Origin: DASYKS01 sp031404815
GTDB taxonomy: Bacteria > Acidobacteriota > Thermoanaerobaculia > Multivoradales > UBA5704
NCBI GenBank assembly: GCA_031404815.1
Contig: JANNIH010000054.1
Location: forward strand, 1 to 64,000
DNA length: 64,000 nt
Reading direction: 5' to 3'
Shown here: positions 8,916-17,581 of the stretch, one piece after another
How the letters are laid out: each line of letters opens with the position of its first letter
Position numbering within the stretch: the first letter of the stretch is position 1
Program-made: the position numbers and the translations under genes
The notes under the pieces: generated by a model
Database searches by the model: none
Seen by the model: the letters and a program-made list of their open reading frames with translations, nothing else
What the model was told of the DNA's origin: nothing

Positions 8916-9169
8916 GGCTTGGGCGGCAGGTCGCGGGCCTGGGGCTCGTCCTCGAAACCGTGATGGTTGTGGGAGCCGTCGCAGAACGGTTTGTTCTTCG
9001 ACGCGCCGCAGCGGCAGAGCGAGATCGTGGTCCTGCCGCCGAGGCCATAGGCATTGCCGGCGGCATCGAGCAGCTGAATATCGTCGCCGGTCACGCGAAA
9101 CGGGCCGTTCTTTTGCACCGTCACCTTGGTCGAACTGGTCTGGCTGGAGCTGTTCGGGACATCGCTCAT
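8912..9169 (-). CDS. CDGSH iron-sulfur domain protein
   Basis: 85 residues. CRCGASKNKPFCDGSH gives the classic three-Cys, one-His ligand set (Cys52, Cys54, Cys63, His67) for a redox-active 2Fe-2S cluster of the mitoNEET/CDGSH family. No signal peptide is seen, so it is probably cytoplasmic. The start at 9169 is chosen over the longer frame to 9292 because CGGAGG lies 7-8 nt before this ATG and the upstream extension has no family features. The stop overlaps the GTG of the following metallopeptidase-like gene by 4 bp. That coupling to a secreted protein is unexpected for this family. Confidence 0.93.
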   Translation of the reverse strand: MSDVPNSSSQTSSTKVTVQKNGPFRVTGDDIQLLDAAGNAYGLGGRTTISLCRCGASKNKPFCDGSHNHHGFEDEPQARDLPPKP

Positions 9170-9290
9170 CGAAACCTCCGGAATCCTGAATAGGTCGCAC
9201 AGCTTGCCGTGGGCAGCGGGTGACGTCAAGCGTGCAGTATGATCGGCGCCCCCCGCGCCCCGCGGCTTGGCTTCCGCGGGAGCTTTCGCC

Positions 9291-10373
9291 ATGAATCCTA
9301 CGACCCTGCTCCGTCCAAAGTACCTCGCGCGCTTACGGCGGCCGGGGATCGTCGTGCTTTTCGCGGTGGCGCTCTGGTTGACTTGGCGGATGGTCGCGAG
9401 CCTCTCCTGGCACGATCTGGGACGGCGGATCGCTGCCGCCGATGGCTCTCTGCTCGCGCTGGCGCTCGCCTGCCTGGTCGTGCGCTATCTGCTCTGGGAT
9501 CGTCGCATGGCGCTCGCAACCGAGCGGGCGGTGGCGGCCCGACCGAGGCTTGGGGTCGGATTCTTCATCCTTTTTGCATCGGCGGCACTCAACCTGATCA
9601 CCCCCTCGGCCCGCTTGGTGGGCGGCGCACTGCGCGCCCGCTACCTCGCGCGTTCGGTTGGGCGGCCGTTCGCCCCGCTCTACGGCGTGATCCTCTACGA
9701 CCAGCTGGCACACTACGTGGTGATGACCTCTTGGACCGGGCTCGCCCTGGTCGCGGTGGCGTGGGTCCTCGGCAAGCCATGGCTGGGCGCCGGGGCGGTC
9801 GCCGCATTCGCTCTGCTCGCGCTCGCCGCAGTCGCTGCGGTCTCTTGGGCCGGGCGGGGCTCGCTCGCCGACTTTTTCGCCCGCCGTGCCGAGCGGTCCA
9901 GCGGCCGCGGCGAGCGGCTCTACGGCCACGGGCGTGAGGCTGCACAGACCCTCGAGAAACTGGTCGGAGAGCCGCGCCTCCGCTTTCCGGTCGTTGCGCT
10001 CGGCGTCGGGTTCTTTCTGCTCTCGGCCCTCGCGCAGTGGCTGATCTTCGCTGCGCTCGGCAAGGCGGAGAACCCCTTGGTCGTCATGGCGGTGGTAGCG
10101 CTCGGCGCGTCGGCCGGCATGCTGACCGGCACACCCGGAGGGGTCGGCACCACCGAGGCTGCGATGGTCGCGCTGTTCGGAGCGCTCGGCGTCGGCCCGG
10201 GCGAAGCCGCCGCGGCGACCCTGTTGTTCCGCGGCCTGCACTATGCGAGCGTGTTGGCCCTCGGCGTGCCGGCTCTGGTGGTGCTGGAACTGCGCTCCCG
10301 GCCACGGCGCGGATCGACCGACCCTGCCACCGAACCGAAACAGGCCGTGGAGAGTGTCGAGGTTGCCGCTTGA
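9291..10373 (+). CDS. Flippase-like membrane protein of the lysylphosphatidylglycerol synthase TM (UPF0104) family
   Basis: 360 residues with about eight membrane helices. It matches the MprF flippase half/UPF0104 family. Recognisable features are the NLITPSARLVGGALRARYLAR segment near residue 100 and the glycine-rich turn LTGTPGGVGTTEAAMVALF near 280. The family is proposed to move lipids or lipid-linked molecules across the inner membrane. There is no synthase domain. ATG 9291 is preferred over TTG 9267 because GGGAG lies about 7 nt upstream. Its stop overlaps the next gene's TTG (TTGA), which suggests co-translation with the aminotransferase. Confidence 0.85.
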   Translation: MNPTTLLRPKYLARLRRPGIVVLFAVALWLTWRMVASLSWHDLGRRIAAADGSLLALALACLVVRYLLWDRRMALATERAVAARPRLGVGFFILFASAALNLITPSARLVGGALRARYLARSVGRPFAPLYGVILYDQLAHYVVMTSWTGLALVAVAWVLGKPWLGAGAVAAFALLALAAVAAVSWAGRGSLADFFARRAERSSGRGERLYGHGREAAQTLEKLVGEPRLRFPVVALGVGFFLLSALAQWLIFAALGKAENPLVVMAVVALGASAGMLTGTPGGVGTTEAAMVALFGALGVGPGEAAAATLLFRGLHYASVLALGVPALVVLELRSRPRRGSTDPATEPKQAVESVEVAA

Positions 10374-11545
10374 GCGGGGACGGGTTGGACCCTCTGCTCC
10401 GGTTTCGACCCGAGTTCCCGGTCACCGGCCGCTACATCTACCTCAATCATGCTTCGATCGGGCCACTGCCGCGCCGGTCGGCGCGGCGGGTGGCAACTCT
10501 GGCGCAGGTGATCTCCGAGACCGGTGACCGACGTTGGCCGGAGCGCAACGCCGAGATCGAGCGGGTTCGGGGTCTGGCCGCTGGGTTGATCGGAGCCCAT
10601 GCCCCTCACGAGGTGGCCTTTGTCGAGAACACCTCGACCGCGCTTTCCGCGGTGGCCGAAGGGCTCGATTGGCGGCCGGGCGACAACATCGTCGGAGCCG
10701 AAGGGGAGTTTCCTTCAAACGCCTACCCGTGGATGAATATCGTGGCCCGGCAGAACGGCGAGGTCGAGTACCGCCTGGCCCCCGAACGAGACGGCCGGAT
10801 CGACGCCGACGACCTGCTCGGCCGGATCGACGGCCGCACGCGCATCCTCGCGCTCTCGTGGGTGCAATACGCCACCGGTTTCCGCTCCGACCTCGCGCGC
10901 TTGGGGGCGGCCTGCCGGGAGCGCGGCGCGCTGTTCGTGGTCGACGCGATTCAGGGCCTCGGCGCGCTCGCGCTCGACGTCGAGGCGAGCGGCATCGACG
11001 TGCTCGCCGCATCGGCCCACAAGTGGCTGCTCGGACCGGAGGGAATCGGCTTGCTCTATGTTTCCGATCGGGTGATCGACCGCCTGCGCCCCACCCGGGC
11101 CGGCTGGCGCTCGACCCGCACTCCGTACGATTGGACCCACCTCGATCTCACGTTTGCCGAGGGCGCCAAGCGCTTCGAGAGCGGCACGATCAACGGCTTC
11201 GGCATCGCCGCACTGGGTGGCAGCCTGGAGATTCTGCACGAGGCCGGGGCACAGCAGATCGAGCGGCGCGTCCTTGAGCTCGGGGAGCGCATCGCAGCGG
11301 GATTCGTCGCGGCCGGCCTCACGCTCGCGGCCCCCCGGGGCGACGCGTTCGGCGGCGAGACCTCGGGCATCGTTTCCGGAACCCACCCCCGGCGCGGACC
11401 GGACGAGCTGGCGGAAGCCCTCGCCCTGCGGGGCGTCGTGGTCTCGTCGCGCGCCGGCCGGCTGCGTGCGGCACCCCACTTTTACAACTCCGAGGACGAG
11501 ATCGACCAGTTCCTAAAGATCCTCGGCGAGCTCGTCACCGGCTAG
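10370..11545 (+). CDS. Aminotransferase class V, cysteine-desulfurase-like
   Basis: 391 residues of a fold-type I PLP enzyme. YLNHASIGPLP begins the fold, the phosphate-site Ser/Thr are in FVENTSTALSAVA, the cofactor Asp is in FVVDAIQG, and the Schiff-base Lys218 is in SAHKWLLGPEG. The FESGTIN motif is conserved in the class V group (isopenicillin-N epimerase, kynureninase-like and desulfurase-like enzymes). There is no Cys in the position expected for a NifS/SufS loop, so a desulfurase role is doubtful. The start is TTG, overlapping the flippase stop by 4 bp; the open frame continues far upstream inside that gene and was cut here. The substrate is unknown. Confidence 0.85.
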   Translation: MSGDGLDPLLRFRPEFPVTGRYIYLNHASIGPLPRRSARRVATLAQVISETGDRRWPERNAEIERVRGLAAGLIGAHAPHEVAFVENTSTALSAVAEGLDWRPGDNIVGAEGEFPSNAYPWMNIVARQNGEVEYRLAPERDGRIDADDLLGRIDGRTRILALSWVQYATGFRSDLARLGAACRERGALFVVDAIQGLGALALDVEASGIDVLAASAHKWLLGPEGIGLLYVSDRVIDRLRPTRAGWRSTRTPYDWTHLDLTFAEGAKRFESGTINGFGIAALGGSLEILHEAGAQQIERRVLELGERIAAGFVAAGLTLAAPRGDAFGGETSGIVSGTHPRRGPDELAEALALRGVVVSSRAGRLRAAPHFYNSEDEIDQFLKILGELVTG

Positions 11546-11572
11546 CTCGGACGCTCAATTGGATCACCCTTC

Positions 11573-12553
11573 ATGAAAAAGCTCCTCACCGGCTGCGGCG
11601 TACTCATTTTCTCCTGCGTCCTCGCGCTGGTCGTCGCCGAGGGCTTGCTGCGTTTCGTTTCGGCGCGTTGGCTGCACGTGTTGGACGTCGAGATGTGGCG
11701 CTACGCGCGCTTCGTCAAGATGCCGTCCGAGATTCCCGGCGCGATCGAGGAGCATCGACCGAACCAGGACGCGTGGCTGATGGGAACTCGGGTACGCACA
11801 GACGAACTGGGTTTTCGCCGCAACGCACCGGACGTGGAGTCCGCCCGGAAGCCGGGCGACCGACTGGTCATGGCGGTGGGCGACTCGCTGACCTTCGGTT
11901 GGGGGGCCGGCGAAGCGGACACTTGGCCGAACCAGCTGGAAGAGCTGCTGCGCGAGCACGGCGGGCCGTCGCGGGTGATGAATTTCGGCATCGGCAATTC
12001 GAACACCTCGATGCAGCTCGCCCGCTATCGGTCGCTCGCCCGAGCGCCCAAGCCGGCCTGGGTGATCCTCGCCTTCTTCATCAACGATGCGGAACCCGAC
12101 CCGAAACCGTCCACCAACCCGCTGGTTTGGAACTCCGCTCTGGCCGGTCTGTTTTCGACCCGGCTGCGACAGAGTTCGGAAGTCAAACTGCGCGACTACA
12201 ACGCCTACTACCACTCGCTCTACCGCGACGACCAACCGGGCTGGCGGCGGCAGCAGCAGGCGCTCTCCGAGCTTGGACGGCTCCTCCGCCAGGATGGCGT
12301 TGCCGCCACCTTGCTGCTCTGCCCGGAGCTCCACGAGCCGCACAACTTCGGCAGTTTCGTTGACATCTACGCCAAGGTCGCCGCGGTCGGCCGCGCGAGC
12401 GGCTGGGAAGTGATCGACCCCTCCGCGCGCTTTCCCAAAGACGCCGGGCCAGACCTCTGGGTGACCCCCGGCGACGCCCACCCAAACCGGAAGGCGCAGA
12501 GGATTTACGCCGAGGCGTTGCTGACTTCGAAGTACGCCCTAAGGGTTCGGTAA
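11573..12553 (+). CDS. SGNH/GDSL hydrolase family protein, membrane-anchored or secreted
   Basis: 326 residues. An N-terminal hydrophobic segment (residues 5-25) should export or anchor it. Block I is VGDSLTFGWG with nucleophile Ser105. A glycine/asparagine turn, MNFGIGNSNTSMQ, follows. FFINDAE is the third block and PGDAHPNRKAQ carries the Asp-His pair near the C-terminus. Such enzymes are esterases or O-acetyl-transferring/deacetylating enzymes acting on glycans or lipids. The gene starts 27 bp after the aminotransferase, so the three genes may share a transcript. No substrate can be assigned. Confidence 0.85.
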   Translation: MKKLLTGCGVLIFSCVLALVVAEGLLRFVSARWLHVLDVEMWRYARFVKMPSEIPGAIEEHRPNQDAWLMGTRVRTDELGFRRNAPDVESARKPGDRLVMAVGDSLTFGWGAGEADTWPNQLEELLREHGGPSRVMNFGIGNSNTSMQLARYRSLARAPKPAWVILAFFINDAEPDPKPSTNPLVWNSALAGLFSTRLRQSSEVKLRDYNAYYHSLYRDDQPGWRRQQQALSELGRLLRQDGVAATLLLCPELHEPHNFGSFVDIYAKVAAVGRASGWEVIDPSARFPKDAGPDLWVTPGDAHPNRKAQRIYAEALLTSKYALRVR

Positions 12554-12698
12554 GCAGCTATCGCCGGGGTCCGATCCTGCCGAGGAGACCTGCCGAGACC
12601 ATGGCCCCACCGATCGCCCCTCCGTTCACCCTCGAAACCGGCCTGGCATAAGTGCAGGCCGCCGAAGACGCCGCTGCGAACGGCGGGACGACCTGAGG

Positions 12699-13334
12699 GT
12701 GGCGCTTCACGTCGCGGGAATCTGGCGCTATCCCGTAAAAACGCTTGCGGGAGAGGCGTTGACCTCTGCCGCGCTCACGCCGAACGGAATTCCTGGCGAT
12801 CGGATCGTTCACGTGCGCGGCCCGGAAGGGGTGCGTACCTCCCGAAAGCAGTACCGCCTGCTCGGCCTCGACGGCACTCTCGGGCAACCGTTGGTGAACG
12901 GATTGCCGTGGGACAGCGCCGAGGTCCTTGGCTTGGTCCGGGAGGCGGCGGGTGCCGACGCCTGGCTCGAAGCCTACGACGGGCTCGAGCGTTTCGACAT
13001 TCTTCCCCTGCTCGTTGCGACCGACGGCGCGGTGGCCGAATTCGGCCGCGACATTCGCCGCCTGCGACCCAATCTACTGATCGGCGGAGTGGAGGGTATG
13101 GGTGAGGTCGATTGGGCCGGGAGCGAGCTGCACATCGGCGACGCGATCGTTCGGCTCGATTCGCTGCGCGGCCGATGCCCGATGACCACGGTCGACCCGG
13201 ACACCCTGGAACGCGACCCGGAGGTCTTGCGCGATATTGGACGGCGATTCGGCGGGCGCCTGGCGCTCGACGCCGACGTCTCCCGACCAGGCGTGGTTCG
13301 ATTGGGTGATCCGGTGGAGTTGGTGAGCAAGTAA
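12699..13334 (+). CDS. MOSC domain protein
   Basis: 211 residues starting at GTG. It has the MOSC N-terminal beta-barrel start (GIWRYPVKTLAGEAL) and a MOSC core with LDSLRGRCPMTTVDPDT. The Cys in RCPMTTVDP is the residue that accepts sulfur in molybdenum-cofactor sulfurases and related mARC/YiiM proteins. The family binds or transfers sulfur to molybdenum cofactors or handles N-hydroxylated compounds. The N-terminal half is shorter than usual. It converges on the M14 peptidase gene 50 bp downstream. No molybdenum enzyme genes lie in the window. Confidence 0.88.
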   Translation: MALHVAGIWRYPVKTLAGEALTSAALTPNGIPGDRIVHVRGPEGVRTSRKQYRLLGLDGTLGQPLVNGLPWDSAEVLGLVREAAGADAWLEAYDGLERFDILPLLVATDGAVAEFGRDIRRLRPNLLIGGVEGMGEVDWAGSELHIGDAIVRLDSLRGRCPMTTVDPDTLERDPEVLRDIGRRFGGRLALDADVSRPGVVRLGDPVELVSK

Positions 13335-13384
13335 AACGGGCTGCCAGACTTGCGCTCCCAGGCTCCCTTCTCGCGAGAGTTCTA

Positions 13385-16159
13385 CTAGCGACCGCCGAAT
13401 CCAAGGCTCTGTCCATAGAGTGTAGCGTTGAGCAGCAGGGGCATCGTGCCGCGCCAGAAGAGCCGGTAGGATGGCTCCTGGGCGAACAACACCACCGAGC
13501 CGCGTCCATGTTTTTCCACACTCGCGAGTAGGCTTCCGGAAAGGCGCTGCTCTGCCTCGGGGAAAGCGAACCCAGAGAGTAGCGGGCTTTCGGTCGCGAC
13601 CGTGAGCACATCCTGCTGAGGATCTCCGGTCGTCTGCAGTACGAGTTCGCCGTCGATCAACACCGGAGGCGCGGTCGGGATCCCGATGGCCAGCGGATGG
13701 CCGACCGCGATCAGGGTTGCGAAGGCTGCGCCCGGGGTCGAGATCGCTCGGTCCGGAGGACTCGGCGGCGCGGGTTTCTCGGCGCCGCCGGCCACGCTCT
13801 GGGACGAGCTGTCCTCGCTGCTCTTGGCCTCTGCGTCTGCGGCGATCGCCGGGGTTGCCGGATCGCCAGGGGATTCGGGATCGCCGCCGGTCGCCTTCCA
13901 GCTTTGGACCTCGGTGAACCCCTCGGCCTGGAGCCAAGAGATCGCCCCGGCAATTCCGACCAGAACGCCCCCGCCTTTAACCCAGGCGTCGAGACGCTCT
14001 TTCTTCTTACTCGAAATCCGATCGCTAAAATCGCCATCGGGAAGGATCAGCGTGTCATAGGCTGCAAGGTCGAGATCCGCCAAGCGCTCGAGATCGAGCC
14101 GATCGACCGGCGCTTCGATCCACCGATCGAACAGGAACCAGAGCGCGCCGAACGAGGTGGAATCGACGCCCGCACCGCCGATCAAACCGACGCGCACCGA
14201 CCGAACTGACGGCATATCCCGCGAGCCGAGCGACAGACCCTCGATATCGAACGACGATTGGATTCGCCGCCCGACCAGCCCGAAAGATTCCAGGGCGGCG
14301 CTCAGGCGAGCTTCGAGATCGGGCGGATTGCCATAGCGCGGAATAAACAGTGTTCCTGACGGAAAGTCGAGGCCATCGACTCGGAAATTGCGAAGTGCCA
14401 CCCGAAGAGCGGTGCCCTCGGCGCGTAGGCGCACGGCGAGCCGATAGGACATCAGCCCCTGTGGTTTCACCAAAACACCGAGGTTGCCGGTGCCCGACAG
14501 GCCACTCGGTTCCGGCGCGAGCGGTTTTGCAGTCGACAGGGCCGGCGCACCCGGCGTGGTGAGCCAGACCTCTACGTTGAAAGCGAGTGGCAGCGACCAG
14601 GCGGTGATGTCGTAGAACTCGCTTTCCAGGTTGCGGGCCTGCCGCTCCTTCTGGCGCTCTGCGAATCGCTCCCCAATCTGGGCGCGACGTTCCAGCAGCG
14701 CCTCGACCAGCGGCCCGAGCGGCTGGCCGGAGGAAACGAAGAAGGTGCCCGCGGGGAAGCGGTGCGATACCTCTTCCCCTCCCGCGCTCGGTCGAACCCT
14801 CAACTCGGTCGCCGCCTCCAGCTGCTCGACCCGCACTCCATGCAAAGCCAGCAGGTCGGCGAGCGAACGGGCCTCCGGCCCGTCAGGCGTCCACGCGTAA
14901 ACGCGGCCCGGTCCGGCCGCCGCCTCCAACCGGTTGGCCACGAAGTCCGCGAGCAGGCGCCGTGAACTCGCCGCCGCAGTGCGCAACGTCGCGATCGAGG
15001 TCGCCAGGTGATGAGCGACCCGATCGACCAGCGCGAGGCGCGTTCCATCCAATCGAGTCAGCAACTCGCCTGCGCGACCGCCGCCGGCCATCTCGTAGGT
15101 CATGCCGACGGCTCCTCGGAGGCTCGGGTAGGAATCGCCGTACCCGGGATAGAGGAGGTCGTAATTCTCCTGCTTGAAATAGATCCAACCGAGGCGATCG
15201 AACGCCGCGGCATTCGCCCGCCCAAAAGTTTCCAGCCAGCCGAGGGTGCGCCGGGAGATCCGGGTATGGACCGGCTCGGCGGCGGGCGGAAAAAAGTAGG
15301 TCGACTCGGCGCTCATCTCGTGGAAATCGACAAAGACCTGGGGCTCCCAGACGCGATAGGCGGCGAGCCGGGCACGCGTCTCGGCCTGCGTCGCCCACGC
15401 CCAATCGCGGTTCAGATCGATGAGGTAGTGGTTCACCCGGCCACTCGGCCACGGCTCGACGTGTTCCGCCGCTTCACGTCGCGGGTTCGGCTCGGCTCCC
15501 CTCTGCTGTTCGTAGCTCGCGAGATACCGTTCTCGCCCGTCGGGATTCATCAGCGGATCGAGCACCACGATCGTGTGCTCGAACAGGCGCGCGAAATCGC
15601 CCTGCCCGGCGGCGAAGACGTACGCCGCGCCCATTGCCGCTTCGGCGGATGACGACTCGTTGCCATGAACTCCATAGCCGAGCCAAACCACAATCGGCAG
15701 GCGCGCGAGGAGACGCTCGCGCTCGGCCGCAGTCGAGCGGCCGGGTTCGGCGAGGCGCTGGCGGTCGCGACGAATTTCGTCGAGTCGTGCCAGGTTTCCG
15801 GGGGTCGAGATCGCGAGCAGCACCAGACGGCGCCCCTCGGCGGTCCGACCGTAGTCGTTCATTACGACGCGGTCGGACGCTCCATCCAAGGCGGAGAGGT
15901 AGTCGAGGATTCGCTCCCAGTGTGTGAACTTGGCGCCCAACGGGGCGCCGAGAAACTCTTCCGGCCGCGGCAGCCGAGGGTCGAGCGAAGGCAGGTCGAG
16001 CCGCTCCCCCTCCGCGAGGGGTGCGAGGAGCGCCGGTACCGCACCGCCGTCGCCATCGTCTTTGCTGTCATTGCGATCGTTGCTGCCGGCTGCCGCCCCA
16101 GAAGCGCTGCACCAGACCATCGACAAGAGGGCGAAACAAGCGAACCGTAAGAAGGGCAT
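13385..16159 (-). CDS. Secreted M14-family zinc carboxypeptidase
   Basis: 924 residues with a signal peptide (MPFLRFACFALLSMVWC, cleavage probably after ASGAAA). Zinc ligands are His165 and Glu168 in VHGNESS and His280 in FVDFHEM. Glu356 in TYEMAGG is the likely general base. After the peptidase domain comes a long region ending in a glutamine-amidotransferase-like fold (VGLIGGAGV, LILPDGDF), as in other large M14 proteins of this type. A TTG 24 bp upstream is in frame, but the ATG at 16159 is better placed. It starts 20 bp after the response-regulator stop on the same strand, so it is probably the last gene of the kinase-regulator operon. Confidence 0.92.
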   Translation of the reverse strand: MPFLRFACFALLSMVWCSASGAAAGSNDRNDSKDDGDGGAVPALLAPLAEGERLDLPSLDPRLPRPEEFLGAPLGAKFTHWERILDYLSALDGASDRVVMNDYGRTAEGRRLVLLAISTPGNLARLDEIRRDRQRLAEPGRSTAAERERLLARLPIVVWLGYGVHGNESSSAEAAMGAAYVFAAGQGDFARLFEHTIVVLDPLMNPDGRERYLASYEQQRGAEPNPRREAAEHVEPWPSGRVNHYLIDLNRDWAWATQAETRARLAAYRVWEPQVFVDFHEMSAESTYFFPPAAEPVHTRISRRTLGWLETFGRANAAAFDRLGWIYFKQENYDLLYPGYGDSYPSLRGAVGMTYEMAGGGRAGELLTRLDGTRLALVDRVAHHLATSIATLRTAAASSRRLLADFVANRLEAAAGPGRVYAWTPDGPEARSLADLLALHGVRVEQLEAATELRVRPSAGGEEVSHRFPAGTFFVSSGQPLGPLVEALLERRAQIGERFAERQKERQARNLESEFYDITAWSLPLAFNVEVWLTTPGAPALSTAKPLAPEPSGLSGTGNLGVLVKPQGLMSYRLAVRLRAEGTALRVALRNFRVDGLDFPSGTLFIPRYGNPPDLEARLSAALESFGLVGRRIQSSFDIEGLSLGSRDMPSVRSVRVGLIGGAGVDSTSFGALWFLFDRWIEAPVDRLDLERLADLDLAAYDTLILPDGDFSDRISSKKKERLDAWVKGGGVLVGIAGAISWLQAEGFTEVQSWKATGGDPESPGDPATPAIAADAEAKSSEDSSSQSVAGGAEKPAPPSPPDRAISTPGAAFATLIAVGHPLAIGIPTAPPVLIDGELVLQTTGDPQQDVLTVATESPLLSGFAFPEAEQRLSGSLLASVEKHGRGSVVLFAQEPSYRLFWRGTMPLLLNATLYGQSLGFGGR

Positions 16160-16179
16160 AGGATCCTGGAGGTCTCTGA

Positions 16180-17559
16180 TCAAGAGAACTGCGTTTCGGC
16201 TGAAATGTTCAGACGTTTCATCATCTCGTGGAGGGTCGTCGGTTTGACCTGAAGCAATTCAGCCGCCCTCTTCTGGACTCCGCCGGCGGACTGCAACGCC
16301 TTGACGATCAACTGACGCTCGAAGTCCGAAACCGCCTCTTTGTAGGGGAGGCCGGTCGGCGGTACAACGACCGGAGAGAGCCCGCCGGGGTCGCGCTGGC
16401 GAACGTTGGCCGGCAGCAATTCGACGCCGAGCCGTTCGCCGGAGGATAGAACCGTTGCTCGCTCGATCACGTTCTCCAGCTCCCGCACATTGCCTGGCCA
16501 GGGGTAGTCGAGCAGGAGCTCCATCGCCTGGGGGGTGATCTCACGGATCGCTTTCTCGTTCTCCTCCGCAAAGCGGGCGAGGAAATGCTGGGCGAGCAGA
16601 GGGATATCCTCCGTCCTCTTCCGCAATGGCGGCAGCTGGATGGTGATCACGTTCAGGCGGTAGTAAAGGTCCTCGCGGAACCTCTCCTGTTGGACCATTG
16701 CTACGAGCGCCGCGTTGGTGGCAGCGATGATCCGTACGTCGACGCGCAGGTTTTCGATCGAGCCGACGCGCATGAATTCCTTCTCTTGGATCACGCGCAG
16801 CAGCTTCGCCTGAATGTCCATTGGGATGTTGCCGATCTCGTCGAAAAAGATCGAGCCGCCATCCGCCACCTCGAACAGCCCCTTTTTAGCGGCAATCGCG
16901 CCGGTGAAGGCACCCTTCACGTGACCGAACAGGTTGCTTTCGAGCAAATCGCCAGGCATCGAGCCCGAGTTGACGGTCACGAAAGGCCCGTCGGCACGCC
17001 GAGAATGATGGTGAATGGCCTTTGCTACGAGTTCCTTGCCGGTGCCGCTCTCGCCCAACACGAGAATGTTCGACTTTGCCGGCGAGGCGAGCTGAATCAG
17101 CTCGTAGACCTGCTGCATCGGCTGGCTCTTGCCGAGAATCTTGTCGAAACTGTAGCGCCGCGCGAGCTGCTGACGCAGCGAACGATTCTCGTTTCGAAGC
17201 CGGCGCTGTTCCAGGCCCTTGCGGATGGTGAGCAAGACCTCTTCGTTCTTGAACGGCTTCGGGATGTAGTGGAACGCCCCGTCGCGCATAGCGCCGATCG
17301 CGCTCTCGATTGAAGAATACGCGGTGATCACCACCACGACCTGCTCGGAATCGCGCTGGCGGATCTCGCGCAGGACCTCGCGTCCCGAGAGCCCAGGAAG
17401 CATCAGATCGAGTAGGACCAACTCGACCTCTTCGCGCTCGATCAGCTCCAGCGCCTCTTCTCCGGAGCCCGCCGAGATCGTCGAGTACCCCTCTCGACGC
17501 AACAGTGTGGTGAGGACATCCTGAAGGACCTCCTCGTCGTCGACGATCAGGATGCTCAT
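16180..17559 (-). CDS. Sigma-54-dependent response regulator (NtrC family)
   Basis: 459 residues. The receiver domain has Asp51 as phosphoacceptor (LLDLMLPG). The AAA+ domain has Walker A GESGTGKE (169-176) and the sigma-54 contact loop GAFTGA (216-221), plus FFDEIGNI and PWPGNVREL. A Fis-type helix-turn-helix (KRAAELLQVKPTTLHEMMKRL) ends the protein. It should activate transcription from -24/-12 promoters. It lies 22 bp downstream of its probable partner kinase and 20 bp upstream of a secreted peptidase. A -24/-12 element precedes the kinase gene, which suggests self-activation. Confidence 0.96.
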   Translation of the reverse strand: MSILIVDDEEVLQDVLTTLLRREGYSTISAGSGEEALELIEREEVELVLLDLMLPGLSGREVLREIRQRDSEQVVVVITAYSSIESAIGAMRDGAFHYIPKPFKNEEVLLTIRKGLEQRRLRNENRSLRQQLARRYSFDKILGKSQPMQQVYELIQLASPAKSNILVLGESGTGKELVAKAIHHHSRRADGPFVTVNSGSMPGDLLESNLFGHVKGAFTGAIAAKKGLFEVADGGSIFFDEIGNIPMDIQAKLLRVIQEKEFMRVGSIENLRVDVRIIAATNAALVAMVQQERFREDLYYRLNVITIQLPPLRKRTEDIPLLAQHFLARFAEENEKAIREITPQAMELLLDYPWPGNVRELENVIERATVLSSGERLGVELLPANVRQRDPGGLSPVVVPPTGLPYKEAVSDFERQLIVKALQSAGGVQKRAAELLQVKPTTLHEMMKRLNISAETQFS

Positions 17560-17581
17560 AGGATCGGCCGGGCTCGGCTTG

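Noticed and set aside
8916..9200. N-terminal extension of the HExxH-propeller frame to 9200
   Set aside because: It lies wholly inside the CDGSH gene, and the signal peptide begins at the GTG 8915.
9221..9228. TGACGTCA palindrome between the CDGSH and flippase genes
   Set aside because: A single 8-bp palindrome is expected by chance in a window of this size, and no bacterial regulator site was matched.
12554..12698. Possible tRNA or small RNA between the SGNH and MOSC genes
   Set aside because: No cloverleaf, T-loop consensus or terminator could be found.
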